From assembly GCA_963678055.1 (NCBI GenBank), contig OY782679.1, positions 1,054,001 to 1,118,000 on the forward strand: a stretch of DNA of 64,000 nucleotides, given 5' to 3'. Shown here piece after piece: positions 43,502-53,827 of the stretch. A model generated the notes under the pieces. It was not told where the DNA came from, did no database searches, and worked only from the letters and a program-made list of their open reading frames with translations. The position numbers were made by a program, and so were the translations under genes. Position 1 is the first letter of the stretch. The number at the start of each line of letters is the position of its first letter. The stretch is from CAXXOK01 sp963678055 (GTDB taxonomy: Bacteria; Bacillota; Clostridia; Christensenellales; Aristaeellaceae).

Positions 43502-44440
43502 CTACAAAACGCTTTTGAGGATAACGCCTACAAACATGGTGATCACAAACCCGAAAAGCAGAATGAAATAAATTTTAACCGAAAGAATAAAGGTTTCGGA
43601 TTTGACGGGATTGGCAACAAAAGCGCGCACGTTCTTCCACACAAGCGGGGCAGTGAGCAGCGCAGCCAGCGACACGGGGTGTACTAAACCCAGAATGACC
43701 ACAATGATGATGGCAATATAGGAAAGGAGCACCGAGCCCTGAAACAGTTTGAGCGCGTTTTCACGGCCGATGTAATAGGGCAGGGTGTAGCGCTTGTTTA
43801 CGGCATCGCGGTCCATATCGCAGATGTTGTTGGCCAGCATAATATTGCTGGTGCACAAAATGCTTGGCAGCGCCAGCAGCGTAAGGTACACAAGGTTTAG
43901 CCAATGCATGCTGATTTGCAGCATGCTGCCGTCAAACTGAATATTCACATACTGCGCAGCACGGTCCGGCGCGTTGACAAACACCGTCAGGAAGAGAATG
44001 AAAAATCCCATCGTCAGCCCGGAGGCAATTTCACCATAGGGCGTGCGTGAGATGGCAATCGGCCCAAAGGAGTACAAAATACCGATGCCAAAGCAGATCA
44101 CCCCGGCAATCAACACCGGCAGGCCGCACAAAACGGTGAGCCACAGGCCCAGCACCATGGCGATGCCGCCTGTACCAAAGATCAGCGCAAGTGATACGCC
44201 GGTGGTAAAATGCGGCGTGCCGCCCTCCCGGCGTTTATCGATGAAATTGTTAATCATCGTTACAGTCATATCCCACAGAACAACGGCAATAAAGAGTATA
44301 ATCGTGGGCCCTGCCTGCAGGCTGCCCTGCATGTACAGGCTGAACGCCACACCGATCAGAAACGGGGTGACGCTGATCAGCTTTGTGCTCAGCTCTACAA
44401 ATTTAATCCAGCGGCTGAATCCATTTTCCGTTTGACTCAT
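43502..44440 (-). CDS. UbiA-family prenyltransferase (MenA-like)
   Basis: A 312-residue integral membrane prenyltransferase with about eight to nine hydrophobic helices. The two Asp-rich diphosphate/Mg sites of the family are present in variant form: 'NNFIDKRREGG' (about 61-71) and 'ANNICDMDRDAVNKRYTLP' (about 200-218). These proteins attach polyprenyl chains to aromatic rings; 1,4-dihydroxy-2-naphthoate (menaquinone) is the commonest substrate in Gram-positives, but no other men gene is in the window, so the substrate is inference. ATG 44440 follows GAGGTG. Confidence 0.85.
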   Translation of the reverse strand: MSQTENGFSRWIKFVELSTKLISVTPFLIGVAFSLYMQGSLQAGPTIILFIAVVLWDMTVTMINNFIDKRREGGTPHFTTGVSLALIFGTGGIAMVLGLWLTVLCGLPVLIAGVICFGIGILYSFGPIAISRTPYGEIASGLTMGFFILFLTVFVNAPDRAAQYVNIQFDGSMLQISMHWLNLVYLTLLALPSILCTSNIMLANNICDMDRDAVNKRYTLPYYIGRENALKLFQGSVLLSYIAIIIVVILGLVHPVSLAALLTAPLVWKNVRAFVANPVKSETFILSVKIYFILLFGFVITMFVGVILKSVL

Positions 44441-44490
44441 ACAAACACCTCAGCGTATAGTATAGCACTTTATCAGCGATTGTTGACATA

Positions 44491-44536
44491 AGAAAAACCA
44501 TCCGCGGATAAGATTTCTCCTATCTATTGATGGTTT
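44491..44536 (-). terminator. Terminator of the tRNA-Met pair
   Basis: AAACCATC (44536-44529) pairs with GATGGTTT (44502-44495) on the minus strand, followed by TTTTTC, seven bases beyond the tRNA 3' end. Confidence 0.6.
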
Positions 44537-44543
44537 ATGCTTA

Positions 44544-44620
44544 TGGTAGCGGCGGGGAGACTTGAACTCTCGACACTCCGGGTATGAACCGAATGCTCTA
44601 GCCAACTGAGCTACGCCGCC
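44544..44620 (-). tRNA. tRNA-Met(CAT), elongator
   Basis: A 77-base cloverleaf with encoded CCA. Acceptor GGCGGCG/CGCCGCT (G1-U72 wobble), D-arm 'GCTCAGTTGGCTAGAGC', anticodon loop TTCATAC with anticodon CAT on a TTCGG/CCGGA stem, and T-loop TTCAAGT. The paired 1-72 position and lack of three consecutive G-C pairs in the anticodon stem mark it as elongator (a CAT tRNA-Ile precursor is possible but less likely). One A-C mismatch lies in the T stem. Confidence 0.9.
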
Positions 44621-44624
44621 AAAA

Positions 44625-44701
<77 letters not shown>

Positions 44702-44728
44702 TCGTTGCCTTTAAAAGCGGCGAGATTC

Positions 44729-44757
44729 ATCATACTACAGGAATAGGTTGCTGTCAA
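44729..44757 (-). promoter_or_regulatory. Sigma-A promoter of the tRNA-Met pair
   Basis: TTGACA (44757-44752), 17-base spacer, TATGAT (44734-44729), 28 bases before the initiator tRNA. Confidence 0.85.
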
Positions 44758-45056
44758 TATCTGATGGGTGAGAAATCGAAGAAATATTGTAAGATACTTC
44801 GCTCAAAAAAGGATATAAGCGACAAATGAGATCGATGAACCATCAAAAACTGCTGCGGGATTATGTTTTGGGCATCATTTAAAGGTAAGGCGCAAGCGCG
44901 GATCTTCGCCGCTGGAGGGAATTCGTAAGTGGGAAAAACAAGAAAACGTTGGCTTTTCACAGCAATGGTTTTTGGAAAGCGTGCATGCCGATTGACGGTG
45001 ATGTAATTTAGTTCGTATAAATGAAGGGAAATCAGCGGAAAACGCGGCCGATTCCC
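44758..45056 (-). pseudogene. Intergenic stretch with a possible LytTR-domain remnant
   Basis: About 300 bases between the tRNA promoter and the ppdK promoter hold no convincing gene. A minus-strand reading frame (45113-44754) ends with 'PQQFLMVHRSHLSLISFF', which recalls the 'FFRvHRSyLVN' core of LytTR DNA-binding domains, and 'LNYITVNRHA' upstream resembles the domain's first strands. Its start overlaps the ppdK promoter, it has no ribosome binding site, and its end overlaps the tRNA promoter. A decayed regulator fragment is possible; chance is also possible. Confidence 0.2.
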
Positions 45057-45085
45057 TTGCTTAATCCATACAATCTGTGTATAAT
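45057..45085 (+). promoter_or_regulatory. Sigma-A promoter of ppdK
   Basis: TTGCTT (45057-45062), 17-base spacer, TATAAT (45080-45085), giving a leader of about 70 bases. Confidence 0.75.
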
Positions 45086-45160
45086 TATTTGGATAGTTTG
45101 AAAGGATCAGCACAAGAACTGTGGCGGTCCACAGAATGAGTTGAGGAGGAAATCATATCC

Positions 45161-47788
<2,628 letters not shown>

Positions 47789-47803
47789 TTAATAACGTTA
47801 ACA

Positions 47804-47838
47804 GGAAGACCGTCGCAACTGCGGCGGTCTTCTTTTTT
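47804..47838 (+). terminator. Terminator of ppdK
   Basis: GAAGACCGTCGC-AACT-GCGGCGGTCTTC followed by TTTTTT; long perfect or near-perfect stem 15 bases after the stop. Confidence 0.9.
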
Positions 47839-47899
47839 GCTGATATCTAAAATTCCTGCTATGATAGACGTAAAGAGAGTAAGCATATGAGGTGAGCGT

Positions 47900-48727
47900 A
47901 TGATTGAGCTGCCGGAAAGTATCAGTCTGGTAAGACAGTTGAATGAAACCATCAAGGGCAAGGGGATAGCAAATGTTGTTGCCAATGCCTCGCCACACAA
48001 GTTTGCGTGGCTGTCGGGCGACAGCGCGTATTACAACACGCTGCTCCAGGGGAAAACGGTGGGGGAAAGTGTTGCGTTCGGCGGCAAACCGGAGATTACC
48101 GTGCAGGACGCACGCATCGGGTTTGCCGAAGGCATCAAGCTGCGGTATTTTGCAAAAGGAGAAGCGGTGCCGGCGAAACATCAGCTGTTGATTGAGTTGG
48201 ATGACGGCTCTGCGATTACCGGCAGCGTGCAAATGTACGGCGGCCTGTGGGCGTTTATCGACGGAACCTTTGATAACGAGTTTTACCTCGCTGCCAAGCA
48301 AAGACCTTCGGCCCTATCCGATGCGTTTGACTGGACCTTGTTTCAGAAAATGGCAGCGGAACATGAAAACAAGAGCGTGAAGGCTTTCCTGGCGACCGAG
48401 CAGCGCATACCCGGCCTGGGCAATGGTGTGCTACAGGACATTCTGTTTCATGCCCGCATCAATCCGAAGACCAAGGTGAAACTGCTATCGGAAATAGAAC
48501 GGAAAATGCTGTTTGACAGCATCAAGAGCACCCTGCAGCAAATGGCTGATCAGGGTGGCCGGGACACGGAAACCGACCTATTCGGCAAGCCCGGTGGGTA
48601 TCATACCATAATGTCGAAAAACGGATTGCAACAACCCTGCCCTGGCTGCGGCGGTAGCATTCAAAAAGCTGCTTACATGGGCGGAAGTGTATATTATTGT
48701 CCAACGTGTCAAACGGAGCGGAAATAG
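47900..48727 (+). CDS. Fpg/Nei-family DNA glycosylase homologue without the N-terminal proline
   Basis: A 275-residue member of the formamidopyrimidine-DNA glycosylase/endonuclease VIII family, which removes oxidised bases. The helix-two-turn-helix 'IPGLGNGVLQDILFHARINP' (about 168-187) and the C-terminal zinc finger (C247, C250, C267, C270) are intact. The N-terminus reads Met-Ile-Glu-Leu-Pro-Glu, whereas active enzymes have Met-Pro-Glu and use the exposed Pro2 as nucleophile; Glu3 is kept. A start one codon away does not restore Pro. It may act as a lyase through another residue, bind lesions, or be inactive. ATG 47900 follows GGTGAG. Confidence 0.85.
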   Translation: MIELPESISLVRQLNETIKGKGIANVVANASPHKFAWLSGDSAYYNTLLQGKTVGESVAFGGKPEITVQDARIGFAEGIKLRYFAKGEAVPAKHQLLIELDDGSAITGSVQMYGGLWAFIDGTFDNEFYLAAKQRPSALSDAFDWTLFQKMAAEHENKSVKAFLATEQRIPGLGNGVLQDILFHARINPKTKVKLLSEIERKMLFDSIKSTLQQMADQGGRDTETDLFGKPGGYHTIMSKNGLQQPCPGCGGSIQKAAYMGGSVYYCPTCQTERK

Positions 48728-48754
48728 AAAAAAAGCCTGCATAGCAGGTTTTTT
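48728..48754 (+). terminator. Terminator of the Fpg-like gene
   Basis: AAAAAAGCCTGC-ATA-GCAGGTTTTTT directly after the stop codon. Confidence 0.75.
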
Positions 48755-48812
48755 AGATGTCGCTGTTATGCAGGTAGTGGCTTTGGTTGCGCTTTGAATC
48801 CGATCCGGAATG

Positions 48813-48848
48813 CAAAAGCGGGAGTTGCAATAGCAGCTCCCGCTTTTA
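48813..48848 (-). terminator. Terminator of fprA
   Basis: On the minus strand GCGGGAGCTGC-TATT-GCAACTCCCGC (one G-U pair) followed by TTTT; 30 bases after the fprA stop. Confidence 0.8.
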
Positions 48849-48877
48849 CTTAACCATTCGGTTGCAGGTCACGGGTA

Positions 48878-50083
48878 TCACTTGCTGGTGGCCTCGCCAA
48901 CCAACGCCTGGCTAAGCACTTCAAGCTGGGTGCATGCATCCGGCTGAATGGCTGACAGCACCGTGATGACGGGCTGGGCAACCTCCACGTTTTTCAAGCC
49001 GCTCAGATGTTCCAGCACCTGTTTGCCTGAGGCAATGGCCCAGCTGCCGCTTTCGATTACGGCGACGCGGCGGTTTTGTACGTTGTGTTCCTTCAAAGTT
49101 TGCAGGAAATGCGAAATGGGAGGATACATGCCCATATTGTAGGTGGGGCAGGCGATAACCAGCTTGCCGCAGCGGAAGGTTTCGGACAGCAGGTCGCTCA
49201 AATCAATATTGGAGGCATCGCGAACGATGACATGCGCGCCCAAATCAGAGATTCTGGCGGCCAGCGCTTCGGCAGCATTTTTGGTATGGCCGTACAGGCT
49301 GCCATACACCACCAAGACATCGTTAGGGTCTTCGGGCTGGTAGGTGCTCCATTTTGTATATTTGTCCATATACCAGTCGATATTCTGCCGCCAGACGGGG
49401 CCGTGCAGTGAGCAGATACGGTTCAGCTCGTGTTGGTTGACTTTTTTCATGGCCATTTGCACCTGTTGTCCGTACTTGCCAACGATGTTGGCATAATAAC
49501 GGCGGGCTTCGGGCAGCCAGACCTCTTCAAAATTCAGCTCGTCGGCATAAATGCTGCCGCCCAGTGCGCCGAACGTGCCAAACGCATCGGCAGAGAACAG
49601 GGTTTTGCTTTTGGGGTCATAGGTCATAATCACTTCCGGCCAGTGTACCATCGGTGCCGTGTGGAAGATTAGCTCACGGCTGCCGCATGAAAGCGTATCG
49701 CCCTCGCCCACGGTAATATACTCCGCTTTGAGCTCGCCAAAGAACTGCCCGATCAGGGTGAGCGACTTGGCAGACCCGACGAGCGTCACTCCGGGGTAGC
49801 GGCGAAGCAGCGATTGCAGCAGCGCAGCGTGGTCAGGCTCCATATGCTGGATGACCAAATAATCCAGCGCTCGGTCCTGCAGGGCGGCGCTGAGATTTTC
49901 AAAAAACAGATCCGCCACGGCGTGGTCGGCCGTATCGAACAGAACGGTTTTTTCGTCTTTGATCAGATAGGAGTTATAGGAAATACCCTTGGGTACCGGG
50001 TATAGATTCTCAAACTTATTCAGCCGCCTGTCGCTGGCACCTACATAGTACAGATCATCGGTGATTTGCCGTAAGCAATGCAT
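48878..50083 (-). CDS. fprA: Flavodiiron protein (oxygen/nitric oxide reductase)
   Basis: A 401-residue class A flavodiiron protein that reduces O2 to water or NO to N2O, protecting strict anaerobes. The N-terminal metallo-beta-lactamase-like domain has the diiron motif H-x-E-x-D-H as 'HMEPDH' (about 79-84) and a further 'HWPEVI' histidine; the C-terminal flavodoxin domain starts 'VYGSLYGHTKNAAEALA' (about 257-273) for FMN. There is no fused rubredoxin or flavin reductase domain, so a separate electron donor is needed. Its own promoter lies at 50114-50142. Confidence 0.95.
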   Translation of the reverse strand: MHCLRQITDDLYYVGASDRRLNKFENLYPVPKGISYNSYLIKDEKTVLFDTADHAVADLFFENLSAALQDRALDYLVIQHMEPDHAALLQSLLRRYPGVTLVGSAKSLTLIGQFFGELKAEYITVGEGDTLSCGSRELIFHTAPMVHWPEVIMTYDPKSKTLFSADAFGTFGALGGSIYADELNFEEVWLPEARRYYANIVGKYGQQVQMAMKKVNQHELNRICSLHGPVWRQNIDWYMDKYTKWSTYQPEDPNDVLVVYGSLYGHTKNAAEALAARISDLGAHVIVRDASNIDLSDLLSETFRCGKLVIACPTYNMGMYPPISHFLQTLKEHNVQNRRVAVIESGSWAIASGKQVLEHLSGLKNVEVAQPVITVLSAIQPDACTQLEVLSQALVGEATSK

Positions 50084-50113
50084 GGTTCAACCTCCCTTGT
50101 TGTTTACCTTTTT

Positions 50114-50142
50114 ATTGTACACGTAACGGCAAAAGATGTAAA
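50114..50142 (-). promoter_or_regulatory. Sigma-A promoter of fprA
   Basis: TTTACA (50142-50137), 17-base spacer, TACAAT (50119-50114) on the minus strand. The remaining gap to the cyclase gene (50143-50270) shows GC-rich short inverted repeats but no clear gene. Confidence 0.65.
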
Positions 50143-50270
50143 TGGCAGGGCATGATTATCAGCAAGATTAGTGGGTATCACAAAGATATCCATCCCTACG
50201 GCCGCGTGCTAAAGCCCTGTACATATGGGGGTGGCTGTGACTTTTTGAATGATATTATAAAGAGAAACGA

Positions 50271-51167
50271 CTAATTAAGCGTTGTCTGATTTCGTCCTTT
50301 TGCTTTGCTTTGGTACATCAGCTTGTCTGCACGCTCAATGAGTTTTTCGATCGTATCGTTTTCCCGAATCATCGTTGCACCGATCGAAAGAGTAGTATGC
50401 AGGATCAGGTCGCCAAAAGGAATAACGGTCTTTTCGGCGAGCATTCGGATTTTCTCTGCAATGCTTAGTAAGGTTTCATCGTCTTTACATATGCAGATGC
50501 CTAAGAATTCTTCTCCGCCCCACCGGCCGATCATATCGCTTGCGCGAAGGACATGGGTAATGGTTTTCGCCAATACAGACAGCACCTCATCGCCTGCCGT
50601 ATGCCCATACTGATCGTTAAGCGTTTTGAAATGATCGATATCAATAAACAGCACGCCGAAATTAATACGTAAAGCACGGTATTCCCTGATTTTGGAATCA
50701 AGGAATGTTGATAGGTACCTGCGGTTTGGCAATATTGTAAGCTGATCGGTGAGCGCAAGAAGCTTGAGTTCTTCCACATTATGCATGGTTTCAAGCAGCT
50801 CCTGCTGTATCTGGAATACCTCAATAGCACCGCAGACAACACCCTTATTCAGGATGGGAATGGCCCGTATGGATACGGGAATGCGATAACCGGATTTGTG
50901 TTGCAGATACACAAGCGCTGTTTTGATTTCATTATCATCCATGCTTTGATGCAATGGGCAACCTTGAATACAGAGTTGTGTTCCTTTATCGTCGGTGTGC
51001 ATTAAAATATTGTCACAGCAGTGTCTGTTGAGTACTTCCTGACTGGTAAATCCAGTAATTCTTTCTGCACCGTCATTCCAGAACAAAATCTGACGATTTG
51101 CATCAACGTAATATACGCCTTCGTACAGGTTCTCAAATACCGATAAAAACCGAGTGATATTCTCCAC
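50271..51167 (-). CDS. PAS-GGDEF diguanylate cyclase
   Basis: A 298-residue soluble protein: a PAS domain (about 8-125, 'YYVDANRQILFWNDGAERIT') joined by a short helix to a GGDEF domain (about 135-298). The active-site motif is intact ('GRWGGEEF') and the inhibitory I-site RxxD lies five residues ahead ('RASD'), so it should make cyclic di-GMP with product inhibition. The PAS part carries a 'TQLCIQGCPLH' cysteine pair, which could bind metal or sense redox state. I start at GTG 51167, nine bases after AGAGG; ATG 51203 would be almost leaderless, as the TATAAT lies at 51217-51212. No c-di-GMP effector is seen in the window. Confidence 0.88.
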   Translation of the reverse strand: MENITRFLSVFENLYEGVYYVDANRQILFWNDGAERITGFTSQEVLNRHCCDNILMHTDDKGTQLCIQGCPLHQSMDDNEIKTALVYLQHKSGYRIPVSIRAIPILNKGVVCGAIEVFQIQQELLETMHNVEELKLLALTDQLTILPNRRYLSTFLDSKIREYRALRINFGVLFIDIDHFKTLNDQYGHTAGDEVLSVLAKTITHVLRASDMIGRWGGEEFLGICICKDDETLLSIAEKIRMLAEKTVIPFGDLILHTTLSIGATMIRENDTIEKLIERADKLMYQSKAKGRNQTTLN

Positions 51168-51378
51168 CCTATCAAACCTCTTTGCCGTTCCGATTTTTGT
51201 CATCTACAATTATTATACAGCAAAAATGAATGATGGATATAGGAAATCCATGTTATTATTTATTTTTATACAGTATTGATAGCCAAATTCCCAGACGCGC
51301 GATGGACGCAGAGAGGGAGCTTTATCAAAGTGTACACTGTGAGAAGCAGATGCAACAATTATGGCGGCGGGCGGCCAG

Positions 51379-51711
51379 CTATTCTGCAAATCCTACAAGA
51401 ATATCGTCGCCTTCCAGTTTCACCGGATAGGCATTCGCATCCGACACCTTTAGATGGAAGAATGCGATCTGCCCCTGTTTGATGACCGCGCCGGTCTTTG
51501 CATTGAACACGGTTTTATGCCGGGGACAGGTGATGGTTTCACCGCTAAGAACGCCATCGTACAGAGAACCGCCCATGTGGGGACAGCGATTGTTGATGGC
51601 GTGATAATCGCCACCGATATTTGTAATCAGCACTGTCGTATTGTCCACGGTCGCTTTCAGCTTTCCTCCTGCGGGAATCTGGTCTTTCGTAGCAACTTTC
51701 ACATAGCGCAC
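51379..51711 (-). CDS. Rieske-type [2Fe-2S] ferredoxin
   Basis: A 110-residue soluble Rieske protein resembling the small ferredoxin subunits of nitrite reductase (NirD) and dioxygenase systems. The cluster ligands are Cys43-His45 ('RCPHMGGSL') and Cys62-His65 ('TCPRHKTVF'), a standard C-x-H ... C-x-x-H set. No partner oxygenase or reductase lies nearby, so the redox partner is unknown; in an anaerobe a stand-alone electron carrier is plausible. I prefer GTG 51711 (AAAGG nine bases upstream) to ATG 51720, where that element would abut the start codon. Confidence 0.88.
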   Translation of the reverse strand: MRYVKVATKDQIPAGGKLKATVDNTTVLITNIGGDYHAINNRCPHMGGSLYDGVLSGETITCPRHKTVFNAKTGAVIKQGQIAFFHLKVSDANAYPVKLEGDDILVGFAE

Positions 51712-51842
51712 GGCAAACATCCTTTCTATTCAGCTAAAGTGTCAGAGAGACAAGGGGAAGGAGAGGACTTTCTTCTAATGCCATTGTACACAGCCGGGCC
51801 GGCGGTGTAAACAAGGGGATTTGCAATAGGGCTGTTGCAAAA

Positions 51843-51872
51843 CAAAAGCGGTGGAACACTGAGTGTTCCACC
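51843..51872 (-). terminator. Terminator of glmS
   Basis: Minus-strand stem GGTGGAACAC/GTGTTCCACC with a 3-base loop followed by GCTTTTGTTTTG, 22 bases after the glmS stop. Confidence 0.85.
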
Positions 51873-51894
51873 ACTAGTAATGGATAGGGTTCAT

Positions 51895-53730
51895 TTATTC
51901 CACGGTCACGCTCTTGGCAAGGTTGCGGGGTTTATCCACATCGCAGCCACGGGCAACAGCCATGCAGTAAGCAAACAACTGCAGTGGGATAATCGCCAGC
52001 AGTGGGGCGACAATATCGTCACCCGCCGGAATGGTGATGATTCTATCAACTTCCGGAGCAACTTTGTCTTTCAGGTCTTCGCGGCAAATGGCCATCACCT
52101 GGGCATCGCGGGCTTTGATTTCCTTGATGTTGGACAATGACTTATCCAGAAGATCCGGCTGGGTAATGGCGGTGACCACCAGCCTGCCTTCTTCCAGCAG
52201 GGCGATGGGGCCGTGTTTCAGCTCGCCCGAGGCATAGGCCTCGGAAAAGATATAGCTGACTTCCTTGAGCTTTAAAGCCGCTTCCATAGACAGCGCATAA
52301 TCAAGCCCGCGGCCTACGAAGAACACATGGCCTTTCTGGCATTCTTCGCTTGCGATCTTGACGAGTTCTTCCTCGGTTTCCACGGCCAGCTCGGCCTTTT
52401 TCGGCAGGGCGGCGATCTCGGCTTTCAGGGCTTTGATCTCATCCTGCGTCAGGGTGCCGCGCAGATCGGCAAGGGCCAGCGCAATTAAAAGCAGCGTCTC
52501 CACCTGGGTGGAATAGGCTTTGGTGCTGGCAACGGCGATTTCCGGCCCGGCATAGGTGAACAGCGTGTTTTCGTCTCCCGCTTCGCGCGCGATGGTGGAG
52601 CCGACCACATTACAAATCACAAGTGTTTTCGCGCCCTGACGCTTGGCTTCACGCATTGCGGCCAGGGTATCGGCGGTTTCACCGCTCTGGGAGATGGCGA
52701 TGAAGATTTCGTCTTCCGCCAGCATCGGGCCCCGGTAGCGGTACTCGCTGGCGATATCCACTTCCACAGGTACGCGGGCGAGTTTTTCAATGGCGTATTT
52801 GCCGTACACACCGGCGTGGTAGGCTGTGCCGCAGGCAACGATGGTAATTTTCCGCAGCGCTTTGGCTTCCTCCGGCGTTACGGGCAGCCAGCTGTGGTCG
52901 TGCGGATCGGTCGCATTGCGCGGGGAAAAGGTATTTTGCAGGGCGGTGGGCTGTTCGTGAATTTCTTTGAGCATGAAATGCGGGTAGCCGCTTTTTTCGG
53001 CGTTGCTCAAGTCCCAGGTCACATGGTACAGCTCGTGTGTAACCGCTTCGCCCGATTCGTTGACGACTTCGATGCCGCGTGCGCTTAACACGGCGACTTC
53101 TTTATCATCTAAAAAGATTACGTCGCGGGTATGGCTGAGCATGGCGGGAATATCGCTGGCAATATAGCTTCTGCCATTTTCATGGCCGACAACCAGCGGG
53201 CTTTCGTTGCGGGTGCAAAACAGCTTATCGGGTTCCTGCTCGCTTACAACGCCCAGCGCAAAGCTGCCCTTGAGCAGCTTGATGGCCTTGAGCAGTGTTT
53301 GCTGCATGTCGCCGTCATACAATGAGGACAAGAGATGCGCCACGACCTCCGTATCGGTTTGCGATACGAATACATAGCCCTTCTCGCTCAGTTCTTTGCG
53401 AAGCTGGGCATGGTTTTCGATAATCCCGTTATGGACAATTGCGATGGTTTGATCGGTATTGAAATGTGGGTGCGCGTTGACATCGTTGGGTTCGCCGTGC
53501 GTTGCCCAGCGCGTGTGGCCAATGCCAATATGCCCGTATAGGGGGCTTTTTTCCAGCAGAATGCCCAGGTTCTCCAGCCGTCCTTTGGTTTTGGAGACAT
53601 AGAGCTTGCCGCTTTGGTTCAGCACTGCGACCCCGGCACTGTCGTAGCCGCGATAGCTTAGACGTTCCAGCCCGTCCATCAGGATAGGACAAGTCTCTTC
53701 ATTGCCTATATAGCCAACGATTCCGCACAT
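51895..53730 (-). CDS. glmS: Glutamine-fructose-6-phosphate aminotransferase
   Basis: A 611-residue enzyme that makes glucosamine 6-phosphate, the first committed step to UDP-GlcNAc and peptidoglycan. The class II glutamine amidotransferase domain begins with the nucleophile Cys2 ('MCGIVGYIG'), and includes 'GHTRWATHG' (about 72-80). Two SIS sugar-isomerase domains follow (about 290-420 and 460-600), with 'SQSGETADT' (about 352) binding the sugar phosphate and the C-terminal 'DKPRNLAKSVTVE'. Length and motifs are normal. ATG 53730 is eight bases after GGAGG. The 5' leader is too short for a glmS ribozyme. Confidence 0.98.
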   Translation of the reverse strand: MCGIVGYIGNEETCPILMDGLERLSYRGYDSAGVAVLNQSGKLYVSKTKGRLENLGILLEKSPLYGHIGIGHTRWATHGEPNDVNAHPHFNTDQTIAIVHNGIIENHAQLRKELSEKGYVFVSQTDTEVVAHLLSSLYDGDMQQTLLKAIKLLKGSFALGVVSEQEPDKLFCTRNESPLVVGHENGRSYIASDIPAMLSHTRDVIFLDDKEVAVLSARGIEVVNESGEAVTHELYHVTWDLSNAEKSGYPHFMLKEIHEQPTALQNTFSPRNATDPHDHSWLPVTPEEAKALRKITIVACGTAYHAGVYGKYAIEKLARVPVEVDIASEYRYRGPMLAEDEIFIAISQSGETADTLAAMREAKRQGAKTLVICNVVGSTIAREAGDENTLFTYAGPEIAVASTKAYSTQVETLLLIALALADLRGTLTQDEIKALKAEIAALPKKAELAVETEEELVKIASEECQKGHVFFVGRGLDYALSMEAALKLKEVSYIFSEAYASGELKHGPIALLEEGRLVVTAITQPDLLDKSLSNIKEIKARDAQVMAICREDLKDKVAPEVDRIITIPAGDDIVAPLLAIIPLQLFAYCMAVARGCDVDKPRNLAKSVTVE

Positions 53731-53766
53731 AATAGTACCTCCGAATGTAGATTTCGGTTACATTGT

Positions 53767-53795
53767 ATTATAATGTATTATAAATTGCAAGACAA
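53767..53795 (-). promoter_or_regulatory. Sigma-A promoter of glmS
   Basis: TTGTCT (53795-53790), 17-base spacer, TATAAT (53772-53767); predicted leader of about 30 bases. Confidence 0.75.
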
Positions 53796-53827
53796 ATTTA
53801 TAATCCGGAGATTCCGCCCCGGTCGGG

